Below are positions 10,791 through 22,379 of a stretch of DNA of 64,000 nt, one piece after another. The DNA comes from Narthecium ossifragum (lineage: Eukaryota > Streptophyta > Magnoliopsida > Dioscoreales > Nartheciaceae): contig OY986966.1 of assembly GCA_963920575.1 (NCBI GenBank), forward strand, positions 23,403,717 to 23,467,716. Reading direction: 5' to 3'. A program made the translations under genes and the position numbers. Positions within the stretch are counted from its first letter, which is position 1; every line of letters begins with the position of its first letter. The notes under the pieces are model-generated. The model did no database searches. It was not told where the DNA came from and saw nothing but the letters and a program-made list of their open reading frames with translations.

Positions 10791-12501
10791 TTTTTGCGGT
10801 GGGAAACCCTCGAAGAGATCTCGACTCAGCGTTGTAACTTTTGCCTAAAAAATTTCAATTAATGAACACTAAAAAGCCATAATATTAATTCATTAATTAT
10901 TTCTTTTTCCTGAAACCATTATTATCAGATTTTTAATGATTTTTCTAATATTTTCTTCAATTCCTATATAATTAGATTCTATACTGCTGCGTAATTAGTG
11001 ATCGTTTACCTGCACGGATTACGGATTGTAGCATGATGAAAACCGTGCCAAGGCATGGAATGGTCCCTGGTAGCATATATGCCACCTTAATCTAGCTAGT
11101 TTATTAGCATGTGCATATATGGTTAATTTGCTTGATTTCCATGGAGATAGATGGACATATCCATAGTAGCAGCCAATTAAATGGTATATTTAAGGGCTTT
11201 AGTGAATGGAAACTAAATTGCCCTTATAATCTCTTCATTTTTGGCCGATTTTGATTGGCATCTCTGTCATGGGCACTCTCGTTATTCATAGTATATATAA
11301 CTTGCCAGCAGCTGGTAATTAATTGATGAATATATATAATTATCTAGAGTTAATTTGCAAGAACCAGCCATGCATGCATGCATATATGGGGATGAATCTG
11401 GACAGCAAATTAAGTCAATTGGCCCACCAAATTGACATAAACAAGCAAGAATTGTGTCTCAGAATATGTTTTAATTATTATTGGGATGCATTTAGCTCTA
11501 TACATGTTCTTTGACCAATGTATCTTGACTTGACTTGAGGTTATATTGTATATCTAGAAGCTCGTAGTCGTTTACGTTTAGCAGTCGTTGTTAAAGTCTC
11601 TAGAAATGTCTCTCAGTTGAAATTAAAGAAAAACAATAAAGCCCCTGGACCTGATGGCGTAATTTGATACAGGTTTTCCCAAAGCTGCCTGGAAGATATA
11701 TCATGAGATATCTTGTTTTTAATTAGACCAACTGTTAGTCATAAATATAATAATATCTTAAAGTTATTTCGACGATTGACAAAATCAATGACAATTTTGT
11801 AAATATTGTCATTAAATGGTCCTCATCTTTAGCTTTAACATAGCTGATGTATTTTGATCATACATTCTACACCAAATATTCAAATTGGCCGATTCCTGAA
11901 CCATTGGAAAGAGGATGAAAAGATCAATAACTTTCATGTTGACGAGATTTTCAGATTTCATCGTTTACTATATCAAACTGACAGCGAAAGTGTTCAGTGG
12001 CAAAATGGTGAATAATAACCACATCCAAATGAAATTCGTCCACACAATGGTCGAATTTCCATAGTCCAAACTGTCGATCGACCATATTAGGTTGATTATT
12101 TTATTAGTCATCGACGTGTTCCAACTATTTCGATCATAACTTTCTTATACGATATTCAAATGAGTTGGTTTTTGGACCGATGGAAAGGAAATGTGAAGAG
12201 CTACAACTTTCATGTTCAAAGTTTTTCCAGATTCAAAGGTTATAATTGGAGAAATTATAGTGGAAGACAGAAGACGTTGTTTAGTGACAGTTTCATAAAT
12301 ATCAGTCAGTTATGAAGCAGTTCTGGTGGTTTCAACTTTCAAAACAATAGTTGCAGTGTAGTGGGTGGTTTGGGTGGTTTCAAGGTAGTTATCAGAAGCT
12401 CTATAAAATGTCAAGAAGATGAAGAAAAAAAGGGGCTTCGGCTCCCAAAGCAAATCAGTTTTTAATTTCTAGCATATCTACATTAATGTAATGTTAGGTT
12501 T
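10791..12501. other. Intergenic DNA, partly decayed retroelement
   Basis: There is no gene. A LINE scrap lies near 11618-11720. The segment just before the MULE has an LTR-like look (tataaaatgtc near 12402, followed by gaagaaaaaaaggggcttcgg), and it resumes after the MULE at 18323. The MULE therefore appears to have inserted into an older repeat. Confidence 0.35.
11618..11720 (+). pseudogene. LINE reverse transcriptase scrap
   Basis: The translation KNNKAPGPDGV matches the conserved start of non-LTR retrotransposon reverse transcriptase domains (KAPGPDG). A stop codon and the loss of similarity follow at once. It is too short to classify further. Confidence 0.55.
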
Positions 12502-12510
12502 TAGATTTAT

Positions 12511-12744
12511 GGCTAAATTTTCAATTAGTACTCTGTAGTTTGACCGATATTTTTATGTGGTCCTTATATTTCAAAAAGTTGCAATACAGACCCTCAACTT
12601 TAATAATCGCTCTTATGTGGTCCGCCACGTCACCCGCCGTTAACTACCGTCCGCGATCTGACGGAAAGTGGGCCACGTGCGCCGCACGTGACCCCACGCC
12701 GTCGTTCCTCGTTACCCCGTTAAGGACTTAACGGGGCGGTCGGG
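12511..12744 (+). repeat. MULE left terminal inverted repeat
   Basis: About 234 bp that match the inverted right end (18070-18313) almost base for base. It includes the GC-rich section with 'cacgtgcgccgcacgtgac' and the inner 'ttaaggacttaacgggg'. The transposase promoter must lie in or just inside it. Confidence 0.92.
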
Positions 12745-13349
12745 GTTTAGGGTTTCCGGCGGTTTTTTATTACGACCCCGAAGTAACTTACCGTCGTCCC
12801 TGCGTCCCTTCCATTAGGGTTTCTTCTACCGGTGATCCAAGCGGCGATCGGCCTATCACAGCGGCGATCGGCTTATCTCAGCGGCGAACGACTTATATCT
12901 TCTTACTAAGACAGGTAGGTACTAGCATTATTTTCTACGTTGCCGTAGGTTTCATGTCGGATATGGAAAGTTATCTTAGGATTAGTGTCGGAACTGTGAA
13001 ATTGCTTTATTCGAAGTATTTGTTTAATGTCGTGATGTCGTGTGTGAATTTCTCAAGGTTAATGTCTGATTCCTCTATCGATTTGTTTAACTGAAGACCA
13101 TGTGCTCTCTGGGATTAGTTTAATAGGTGAGGTTGGCTGTAGCTTAATAGGTGGAGTAGTTTAATAGGTGGATTAATTTCTGACTGTAGTTTAATTTCTG
13201 ATTCCTCTTTCGATTAGTTGAATGTATTGATATCTTGAACCATGTGTGAATTTTCATGTAACTAATATTGTTCGATTAGTTGAATGGATTAATTTCTGTA
13301 CTGTACTTTCCAATTGTTTGAGTTTGAGCTATTGTGTTTTATATCCAGG

Positions 13350-16300
13350 ATGGCCACTGAAGGGCCCCCGTGTTCCTTTAGCATGCACGTCCACCATAGT
13401 GGGAGATTGGTGTTCGAAGACTTGCGCATTAGATATGAGGGGGGGAGGGTAGATGTCTTTGACAATTGTGACCCTGACACGCAGAGCATGATAGAATTAG
13501 GACACATGATGAAGGAATTAGGCCATGCAACAACTGATAGGATATGGTATGTGATTCCTGGGTCTACCATGAATTTTGGTCTTAGGCCTTTATTGAATGA
13601 CCATCATGTCATGGAAATGGTTCCCCTTGCTAGTGAGTATGGTGAAGTACACCTATATGCAGAGCACTGTATAAATGAAGAACCTGAGTTTGTTGATGAG
13701 GCTGAGGTAGATGCTGGTGGGGATGACAATGCTGATCCTTTCCAGGTTGACTCAGACAGTAGTGATGGGTCTGTTGAATATGATCCTATAGCTGAAGGCA
13801 GTAGTATTGATGGTGAGGATGACATAGACTACAGGCCATACTTAGCATCAAACTGTGGTCTTGAAGTGGGAGGACAAGATGGTGGTGAGGGTTGTGCTGG
13901 GGGAAATCCTAAAGAAGCACATGGGGAGGGAGGAGAGCTGAGAGAAGAGGATGAGGTGGGACTGGAAGACTTGAAAGAAGAGGTCCAAGGGGTGAGGGAA
14001 GATGCCAAAGAAGAGGGCCAAGGGGAGGATTCTGATTATCTACCTACTGAAGAGCTAGTCAGCTTGTGTGGGTCTTCTGATGATGGGGAGGTTGATTCCT
14101 ACCCAGTTTTCAACGAAGAAACTGACATGCAAAGCAAAATTAAATTGGTAGTTGGGACCAAATTTTCATCTGCAAGAGTTTTTAAGAAGTTCCTAAGGGA
14201 ATATGCAATTACAGGTGGATATAATGTCAAGATTGTAAAAAATGCCAAGGACAGGGTGACAGCTAAGTGCAGAGGTGTGTGCCCCTGGAGGATCCATGCC
14301 TCCCCTATGCAGAACCAACAAACATGGCAAATCAAGACATTGACTGATAAGCATATGTGCAGTAGGACTTACAGGAACAGCCTTGTTACCTCTAGTTGGT
14401 TAGCTGAAAAGTATGCTGATGATATAAGAATTGACCCTGACATGAAGCTTGGCATTTTGATTGAGAAGGTGAAGAGGGATTATATAATTGACATCTCAAA
14501 AAGCCAGGCATGGCATGTGAGAAAGAAGGCAAGGCAAATGGTCCAGGGTACTTATGGAGAGCAGTATGCCAGGATTAGGGACTACTGCCATGAGATTATA
14601 AGGAGTAATCCAGGCAGCACATGCATTGTGAAGGCAAACAGGGTTGATGATGGGGACCATTCTGTGTTTGAGAGGGTCTATATATGCTTTGAAGCTTGCA
14701 AACAGGGGTTTAGGGCTGGCTGTAGGCCTTTGATTGGTCTAGATGGATGTCACCTCAAAGGGCCATGCCATGGGCAGCAGCTTCTTGCAGCCATAGCAAG
14801 GGATGGGAATGACCAAATGTTCCCTATTTGTTATGCAATAGTTGAGGCAGAGACCAGGGACTCATGGACATGGTTTTTGGAACTTTTATTGTCTGACATT
14901 GGTCCTGCACAGGCAAACAAGTGGACTTTCATCACAGACCAGCAGAAGGTAAGCAAACATTTGGACTTTCATGTAACTAATATTTTGTTGTCATCAAGCA
15001 ATTGGATTTTCATGAAACTAATGTTCTATTGTCTCATTTGTTCTGTGTTGACTATTTCAGGGTCTAATTCCAGCCATGCAGGATCTTATGCCTGGGGTGG
15101 ACCACAGGTTTTGTGTGAGGCATTTGTATGCCAACTTTAACAAAATTCACAAGGGTTTGATGTTGAAGCTATTAATGTGGGATGCAGCCAGAGCCACCAA
15201 CAAGCCATATTTTGATGAGGTTATGGGTCAGCTGAAGAGTATTGATCCAGAAGCTCACAACTATATACTACAACTACCACCCACATGGTGGTGCAGACAT
15301 GCCTTTGACTTCTACCCCAAGTCTGACCTACTTTCGAACAATATGGCTGAAGCATTCAACAAGTTTATACTGGATGCTAGGAAGAAGCCCATCCTCACCA
15401 TGCTGGAGGAGATAAGGATCAAGGTAATGTCAAGGATGAGGATAAAGAGGGAGCAGATGACAGCATATGATGGGGACATTTGTCCAAGGATAAAGGTGAA
15501 GCTTGAGGAAAACAAAGTGGCTAGTGGGATCTGGGTGTGCATCTATTCTGGAGATAGGAAGTTTGAGGTAAGATGCAGGGGGGACCAGTACACAGTGGAC
15601 CTAGAGGAAAAGACCTGTAGTTGCAGAAAGTGGATGTTGACTGGCCTTCCATGTCCCCATGCCATCTCTTGTAATTTTCATGCTAAGGAAGAGGTTGAGG
15701 ATTATGTCCATGCATGGTGTAGGAAGGATACATACATGCTTGCATACCAGAGAAGCATAAGACCATTAAATGGTCCTAAATTATGGCAGTCAGCTGGCAC
15801 TGATAATATCAAGCCTCCATTATACAGAAAACCACCTGGTAGACCTAAGAAGCTGAGGAAAAGGGCTCCAGATGAGGGTCCAAGTAACAAGGTAAAGAGG
15901 AGGAACACAACAGTGAGGTGCAAAATATGCTTTGGGTGGGGACACAACAAAAGAACATGCAAAGCATTTGCTGGGACCAGCATACCACCAGCAGGTGTAA
16001 GGGCACAAGGAAGAGGTTCTGGGACCAGCATACCACCAGCAGGGAGTGATGGACCACACACTGGCACGCCAATGGAAAGATACAGTGTAAGAATGCTTCA
16101 TTCCTTACTATTGCATTGTTATGAAAATTTAATGCACACTTATGAATAATTAATGCACATGTTTACACAGATTGGAAGAGGTGGAAGTGGAGCTGCTGAT
16201 GAGCAGGTTGGACCACGAGACACTGTGGGTGACAATGTATCCAACTTACACAATATCATGCTAGTCTAATTGAGTTTAATTTATCAACTATCATGCATTT

Positions 16301-16793
16301 ATTTACCTGCTATTCAATTGGTAGTTGATTGCCACAATAAATGTTATAGGGACACAACATGTCTGATGCTCACCTGGGATCAGCAAGTGTGGAAGTGACA
16401 GCAGCACCTAGGGGAAGAGGGAGACCACCAGGAAGAGGAAGGGGATCAGATGGGGTAGTAGGAGGATGTGGGGATATGGCAGCTGCACCTAGGGGAAGAG
16501 GGAGACCACCAGGAAGAGGAAGGGGATCAGATGGGGTAGTAAGAGGAGGTGGAGGTATGGCAATAGCTCCCAGAGGAAGAGGGAGACCACCAGGAAGAGG
16601 AAGTGGAGTAGCTGGCCAAGGTTGGGTTCCAGGAGGGGGTGGTCCAGTTCAACCTGATCAATTCATACCAGGCCCAAGCCAGCCACCCCAGTCACAACAA
16701 AGCCAAACTGATGAACGAAGGCCATCTAATACTCAGTTCAAAACTCCAAGACCAGCCACTAGAGCTGGGAAGCAAACATGGAAAAACAATTGA
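13350..16793 (+). CDS. MULE transposase (mudrA-like), four coding exons
   Basis: Coding exons 13350-14948, 15061-16086, 16171-16236 and 16350-16793 all join in phase 0 at GT..AG borders, giving about 1044 residues. A 5' UTR intron (about 12915-13348) places the start at MATEGPPCSF, directly after an acceptor. Domains in order: a PB1-like N-terminal region (about 1-100); an acidic linker; the MuDR DNA-binding region (about 260-335); the MULE DDE core; a SWIM zinc finger (CSC at 719-721, then CPH near 731); and a CCHC knuckle (C820, C823, H828, C833). The catalytic candidates are D465 in LIGLDGCHLKG, D530 in FITDQQKG and E630 in NNMAEAFNKF. The tail has three AT-hook-like repeats of the type PRGRGRPPGRGRG. 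The enzyme cuts at the TIRs and inserts the element, making 9-bp duplications. All key residues are present and no frame break is seen. Confidence 0.92.
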
Positions 16794-16799
16794 GCTATC

Positions 16800-17200
16800 T
16801 GTTGGTTATTTCTGTTTTGTGGATGGTTATTTCTTTTTGTGTATGACAACAATGTATTGAAGTAATGGATGAGATTGAATGCTGTGTTTCAGCAAACAGT
16901 TCACAAACAATTGACCATGTGTATTTTGACTGCTCAATGTAAGGTTTCAGTGAATTCAGGGTAATGAATGAGATTGAATGTTGTATGAATTCAGTTTTGT
17001 ATGTTGTTGACAAACAATTGACCATGTCTATGTGAAATCAGGTTTCTATTGACTATGTGAATTCAGTGTTGTCTGCTCAATGTAAGGTTTCAGTGAATTA
17101 CAGCTAAAATTGCACATTGCTGGACCAGTACACAGTGTCTGCTAAAATTGCACATTGCCAATTACACAACCGTTGTTCAACAAGGCAGGTTACAAGCACA
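16800..17200. repeat. Internal short repeats between the two MULE genes
   Basis: About 400 bp of AT-rich DNA with several copies of 'gacaaacaattgaccatgt', 'caatgtaaggtttcagtgaatt' and 'gaatgagattgaatgttgt'. It separates the convergent 3' ends and may hold both polyadenylation regions. Confidence 0.55.
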
Positions 17201-17228
17201 AAAAAAAGCTAAAGAACATCAGGGTTTG

Positions 17229-17768
17229 TTACATCATCAGCAGGGTTACAAGCATTAAAACGGATAAGAACACCACAAAACACCACAAGATCATGTTCAC
17301 AGATTGAATCTTCTTCATTTCCTTCTCCATCTTGGCAAGCTCATCATCTCTGGACTTGGTCAAAGCTAAACACTTCTGGATCTCTGCGAGATGCTCTGCC
17401 TCCTTCAGCCTTTGATGCTCTGCCGCTTCCAGCCTTAGATTCTCCACCGCAGCTTCCAGCCTCTGGATCTTAAACAACAAACCATTGATGACATAGCTCC
17501 CACGCTCACCCATAGGCCCGTCATGCCAGCTGAAGTAATTGCACCCTCCATGGTCCTGCAAAAAATTAGATCCATTACATTGTTGAAAATCATCATTTGA
17601 CACCACCTAATTCATCAGTATACTATGCGATCAAACCCTATGTGTTGGACATCCATAAAATCTTCGCCCGGGGTTCATCGAGGTCCAAGATGTCCTTAGC
17701 TTGGCTCTCAGACCACAGTCGCAGACAGGGTAGAGAGTAGATGACGACGAGCCAGTGGACGATGACAT
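17229..17768 (-). CDS. GRF zinc finger / coiled-coil / membrane protein encoded in the MULE
   Basis: Two exons (17637-17768 and 17229-17555) join in phase 0 across a GT..AG intron, giving 152 residues. The start is the ATG at 17768. The N-terminus forms one GRF-type zinc finger interrupted exactly by the intron: C16-D-C18-G, then NPGRRFYGC (C40), then C49-NYFSWHD. Residues about 66-125 are heptad-like and charged (coiled coil; LEAAVENLRLEAAEHQRL). The C-terminal 21 residues (MILWCFVVFLSVLMLVTLLMM) form a membrane segment. GRF zinc fingers bind single-stranded DNA or related structures in other proteins (APE2, NEIL3, TOP3A). The role here is unknown. It is transcribed from the right TIR toward the transposase gene, the position that mudrB has in maize MuDR. 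The ORF is intact. Confidence 0.85.
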
Positions 17769-18069
17769 CCTAGGAGTAAGAGATGCGAAATAACCATTTA
17801 TGGCCATAAACGAATACTAGGCGAGATCGGAGACGGGTTCGTCTTCATACCTTCCGTCCGGTGATGTCGAGATCCGGTGATGTCGAGATACACAAATGTC
17901 CTCCCCTTTATCGGTGATGCGAAATCTCCAGCTGCGCGCCCCAGCCGGAAACCCTAAACCCCCGCGGGAGAAGAAGGGTTTCTCGCCGGAAACCCTAGAA
18001 AACGTAGGGCAGGGACGACGGGGTTTCTCGCGGGAAATGTAGGCCTTTGAGCAACTACCCCCCGCGGGA

Positions 18070-18313
18070 GAAGAAGGACCCTGACCGCCCCGTTAAGTCC
18101 TTAACGGGGTAACGGGGAACGACGGCGTGGGGTCACGTGCGGCGCACGTGGCCCACTTTCCGTCAGATCGCGGACGGTAGCTAACGGCGGGTGACGTGGC
18201 GGACCACATAAGAGCGATTATTAAAGTTGAGGGTCTGTATTGTAACTTTTTGAAATATAAGGACCACATAAAAATATCGGTCAAACTACAGGGTACTAAT
18301 TGAAAATTTAGCC
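18070..18313 (-). repeat. MULE right terminal inverted repeat
   Basis: Inverted partner of the left TIR, followed directly by the TSD copy tagatttat at 18314-18322. It should supply the promoter of the minus-strand GRF zinc finger gene, whose ATG lies about 300 bp further in. Confidence 0.92.
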
Positions 18314-18322
18314 TAGATTTAT

Positions 18323-18727
18323 CTTCACGTATCATTTGAATTCTTGCAATGAAGCCTTTTATATTCCTTTTAATTCTAGGAGTAGTTCTAGTCATTGATT
18401 TTATTCTTTTTCATTCATGCATTAAAGCCCTCTTTTCTAGGAGTAGTTCTAGTCATAGATTTTATATATTCCTACAACCAGTCCTTTATTTTAAATATCT
18501 GCAACAAATCTTTCATTGTTAGGAGTACTTCAAGCTTAGCTTCTCCTCCAATCTCCCTCTTTCTATCCATTTTATAATTTTTATTATCCATTCCCGAAAG
18601 ATTCGACACCTCCGTTCGAACTGAGTGTTTGAAGGAGTTGAACCTTGTCATAATCTCTTGTATATTAATTAGTGTGTTGCACAATTTATGCGCTAACACT
18701 AACCAAATCTTTTCTCATGGATGTAAA
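18323..18727. other. Spacer between MULE and copia element
   Basis: Non-coding and T-rich, with two copies of 'taggagtagttctagtcat' (18377-18396 and 18439-18457). It looks like the continuation of the older repeat into which the MULE inserted. The last 5 bp (gtaaa) are the TSD of the next element. Confidence 0.4.
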
Positions 18728-19811
18728 TGTTGGATTTGGAGCCCAATTAAGTTGGGCTAATCATGGGTTGAATCAAATGGGTTGTGGAAGGGCCCATTTA
18801 CAATTAGCCAAATGGAGGTGAGCCCATGTGTGTAGAGTAGTTTAGTCCCACATTGGAAGTGGAAGAAAACTTTCACTGGCTTATATAGAGTTTTGAGTAT
18901 CTAGGCTTTGAACACATGTGAGGACTAGAGGTGGAACACCCACACGCGCGCCGCTGCCGGCTGGCCGTGCTCATGCGCTGTGTGCGGTGGGTGTCCTTTT
19001 TGCTACACACAGGAGCTGGTCGAGTCAGCTCGAATTGGGTGCCCCTTTTGCTACACACAGGAGCTGGTCGAGTCAACTCGAATTCACTGGAACTTTTCAA
19101 CTTCCAAAACGGTTCAGATGAATTGATTGGATCTGACTCTTGGGTTGCCCATGTTTAATGGGTTGAGTCAGTTATCTCTTGAGAATGGATCTGGTCCGAC
19201 TCTTGGGTTTCTGTAGAATTGATTGAGTCAGTTTCAATTTCAGAGGAATTGATTGGAATCTGACTCTTGGCAACCCTTGACTAGTCAGCTTCTGGATGAT
19301 GTGGCAGTCTGTAATTGGCTGTTGTTTGCTGAATAGGCGTGCCTTTTCATCTTCCCTAATGGATGATCAGCTTTCTCCCTTAGCCTATAAATAGGACCTA
19401 TTCCAGCTCTTTAGAAGCTAAGTTACATGCATCCAGTTTTTGCACACCACTCACTAGAGGGTCATGAAGTCTGAGAGTACCGTACCAGCGAAGGCTTGAC
19501 GGGCGATCGGAGGCCGGCTTCCTTCCGTTCGTGCAGGAGATCGTTGTACCCTGGGAGTTCCTTGCCTGAAGAACTAGAAGCACTGATGGTGGGCAATACG
19601 AACTTAAGGTCATAGTGTGATATACTGGCATCGATCAAGCTTCGGTTCTACATCGGGTTTTCCTTCTTCCTCATCGACGGTTTCCTTTCTTTTGGAGTTA
19701 TATTACCTTATTTGGTAAGTGTTTAGAATTTAGTTTTTCTTCTTGTCATTGTAAAGGATTCTTGCCACCTTAGTAAAAGCAAGATCCTAATCTTCTCTTC
19801 TATTTCCAATA
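18728..19811 (+). repeat. 5' LTR of copia element (copy L3)
   Basis: 1084 bp. It carries a TATA box (cttatatagag near 18880) and a second one (cctataaatagg near 19384). An internal tandem duplication of about 60 bp around 'ctacacacaggagctggtcg' (18990-19085) is specific to this copy. Confidence 0.92.
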
Positions 19812-19961
19812 ATCTTAAGTTCGTATCTTATCGGTTTTATCGTATTCGAATCCATTTCTCCTACGGATCCTTCTGTTTTCTTTTCCTTTTGAAAGGAAGT
19901 TCGTTGAACTTCCTTTATATAACTCAAACTCTAATCTGAACCACTTTGTGGTTGATCTGCT

Positions 19962-20870
19962 TTGCAGATGGCTTCAGGAGGATCTGAGCCTGTGATTCCT
20001 CCCCGTGAGGAAGTGCATGTTGGCAATCCAACTGTAGTGGAAATGCCTAGTTTGTCGATCGGGCAGCTAGAGAGGCCTGAAAAGTTTAAGGGACTGAATT
20101 TCAAGCAGTGGCAGCAGAAAATGTTGTTCTACTTGACCACCCTTAAACTGGTCAGGTATCTCACTGAGGATGAGCATGTTCTAACTGAAGAACAGAAGAA
20201 TGCTCATACCGTGGCTGCAGTTCAGGCTTGGGGTCATTCTGACTTCCTATGCCAGAACTATATTCTGAATGGCTTGGACGACAAGCTCTACAATGTGTAC
20301 TTTTCCAAAAGAACCGCAAGGGAATTTTGGGAAGCCTTGAATAATAAGTACAAGGTGGATGACGCCGGCGAAAAGAAATTTGTTGTCGGTCGATTCCTTG
20401 AGTACTAGATGGTAGACAGTAGAAGCGTTGTCGACCAAGTAGAGGAACTTCAGCTCATCTATCATGACATGAATGTTGAAGGTATGATTTTGAATGAACC
20501 TGTCCAAATGACGGCAATGATAGAGAAACTGCCACCTTCTTGGAAGGGCTTCAAGAACTACCTAAAGCACAAATGAAAGGAGATGAGTCTTGAAGATCTC
20601 GTTCGGAGGCTTAAGATCGAGCAGGATAACCACAAGACCGAAAAGAACATCGGTCTAAGCATTTACTCTAAGTCCAACTTAGTGGAGAATGCCAGCGGTT
20701 TGAAGAAGCGCAAGCGCTTTGATGAGGGCACTAAGGGAGGCAGCGGGTATCAGAAGTTCAAAGGCGAGTGTTTTGTCTGCGGGAAGGCAGGACATCGGGC
20801 CAAGAACTGTCGCAACCGTCCAAATGCTCAAGGGAAGAAGAAGCCAGCCCCCAAGAAGAAGAGGACATAA
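19962..20870 (+). pseudogene. Copia gag (capsid and zinc knuckle)
   Basis: It reads as MASGGSEPVIPP... from the ATG at 19968, after an in-frame ATG at 19962. The capsid motif LNFKQWQQKMLFYL is followed by an intact zinc knuckle CFVCGKAGHRAKNC near 20769 and a basic tail KKKPAPKKKRT. Stops at 20406 (TAG), 20574 (TGA) and 20868 (TAA) interrupt one continuous frame. The last two could each arise from a single C-to-T change. Confidence 0.88.
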
Positions 20871-20876
20871 GCTCAC

Positions 20877-22367
20877 ATGACTGAAGGTCTCAGTACAGAG
20901 ATGGATGACTTGCACCTGGTGGCAGTCATCTCCGAGGTGAATCTGGTCGAAAGCAACCCAAGGGAATGGTGGGTCGACACATACGCTACCCGCCACATCT
21001 GCTCCAACAGATGGATGTTCGACACCTACCAAGCAGTGAATGGAGAGCACTGCTACATGGGAAACTCTGTAACCTCCAAGGTGGAAGGTAAAGGGACGGT
21101 GAAGCTGAAGATGACGTCCGGAAAAGAGCTGACCCTGACGGATGTCCTTCATGTGCCAGAGATACGCAAGAATCTAGTCTCAGGTTCTATTTTAAGCAAG
21201 AAGGGCTTCAAGCTAGTCTTCGAGTAAGACAAGGTCATCTTGTCTAAGAATGGCATGTATCTAAGCAGGGGCTATATGACTGAGGGGCTTTTTAAAATGA
21301 ATGTAATGACTGTTATCCCCAAGGTCAAAGCTAGTGAAGCCTTAAAGGCTAACACTTCCAATGTAATGATTGCTGCCCAAGAGGCCAATAAAGAAAAGAT
21401 TGCCTATGTGACTGAGTTATTTAAATTATGGCATGAGAGGTTGGGATATGTGAATAATAATTCAATGAAAAAACTAATAAACTTAAATCTTCTTCCTAAA
21501 TTCATAATTAACAAGGAACGCAAATGTGAAGTTTGTGTGGAAGCAAAAATGGCTAAGACTTCGTTTCAATCAATTGAACGAAGCACTGAACCTTTAGGTT
21601 TGGTTCATACAGACGTTTGTGATCTGAAAGTTGTACAATCTAGAGGTGGTAAAAGGTATTTTATTACCTTTATTGATGATTGTACGAGATATTGCTATCT
21701 TTACTTAATGAGAAGTAAAGATGAGGCAGTAGAGATGTTCACTCATTACAAGAATGAAGTGAAAAATCAGCTCGACAGAAAGATCAAAATGCTGAGAAGT
21801 GACAGGGGAGGTGAGTATGAGTCACCTTTTGCCCAAATTTGTGTTGAAAATAGCATCATTCATCATACTACAGCGCCCTATTCTCCAGAACAAAATGGAA
21901 TAGCAGAACAGAAGAATAGGACGCTAAAGGAAATGATGAATGCCATGCTTATAAGTTCAGGCTTGTCTCACAACATGTGGGGGGAAGCGATACTTTCAGT
22001 GAATCATGTGTTGAATAGACTACCGCACAAAAAATTAGACAAGACGTCTTATGAATTGTGGAAAGGACATGCGCCTAGTTACAAGTTCTTAAGAGTTTGG
22101 GGCTGTCTAGCTAAAGTTCCAATTTCAATTCCGAAACGAACTAGGATAAGGCCGAAAACGGTAGACTGTATGTTCATTAGATATGCACATGATAGTAGTG
22201 ATTACCGGTTCTTGGTTAATAAATCGGATAATCTTGAAGTGTATGTGAACACTGTCTTAGAGGCTAAGGATGTCTCATTCTTCGAAAACGTGTTCCCTTA
22301 CAAGTCTTCTCCTATAACAGAGGGTAGTGAAAGTCCTTATGAGAACACTGGGGAAGAAAGAATCTAG
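20877..22367 (+). pseudogene. Copia protease and integrase
   Basis: The protease block reads [12 protein letters not shown], where the catalytic triad should be D-T/S-G, so the Gly is lost. The integrase zinc region reads WHERLGYVNNNS...CEVC, where the second zinc-binding His is Tyr. The DDE residues are still visible in VHTDVCDL, SDRGGEYES and QNGIAEQKNRT. There is a stop at 21225, and the frame shifts near 22358. Confidence 0.88.
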
Positions 22368-22379
22368 AGTCCTCAGTTC

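Larger units (their letters stand above)
12511..18313. mobile_element. Mutator-like element (MULE) with 9-bp TSD, apparently complete
   Basis: This is a 5803-bp element. Its ends are inverted: ggctaaattttcaattagta at 12511 and the reverse complement at 18294-18313. The perfect 9-bp direct repeat tagatttat flanks it at 12502-12510 and 18314-18322, as expected for Mutator superfamily insertion. It holds two spliced genes facing each other: a DDE transposase (+, 13350-16793) and a GRF zinc finger protein (-, 17229-17768). The TIRs are about 240 bp and nearly identical, and neither gene shows a stop or frameshift, so the insertion looks recent and possibly autonomous. Confidence 0.95.

Noticed and set aside
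15702..16101. Minus-strand Cys/Val-rich frames opposite the MULE transposase
   Set aside because: They are shadows of the SWIM/zinc-knuckle exon, with no codon or domain support.
19812..19840. A tRNA-Met primer binding site after the 5' LTR of the 18.7-kb copia
   Set aside because: The sequence atcttaagttcgtatcttat does not match tggtatcagagc. No primer type could be assigned.
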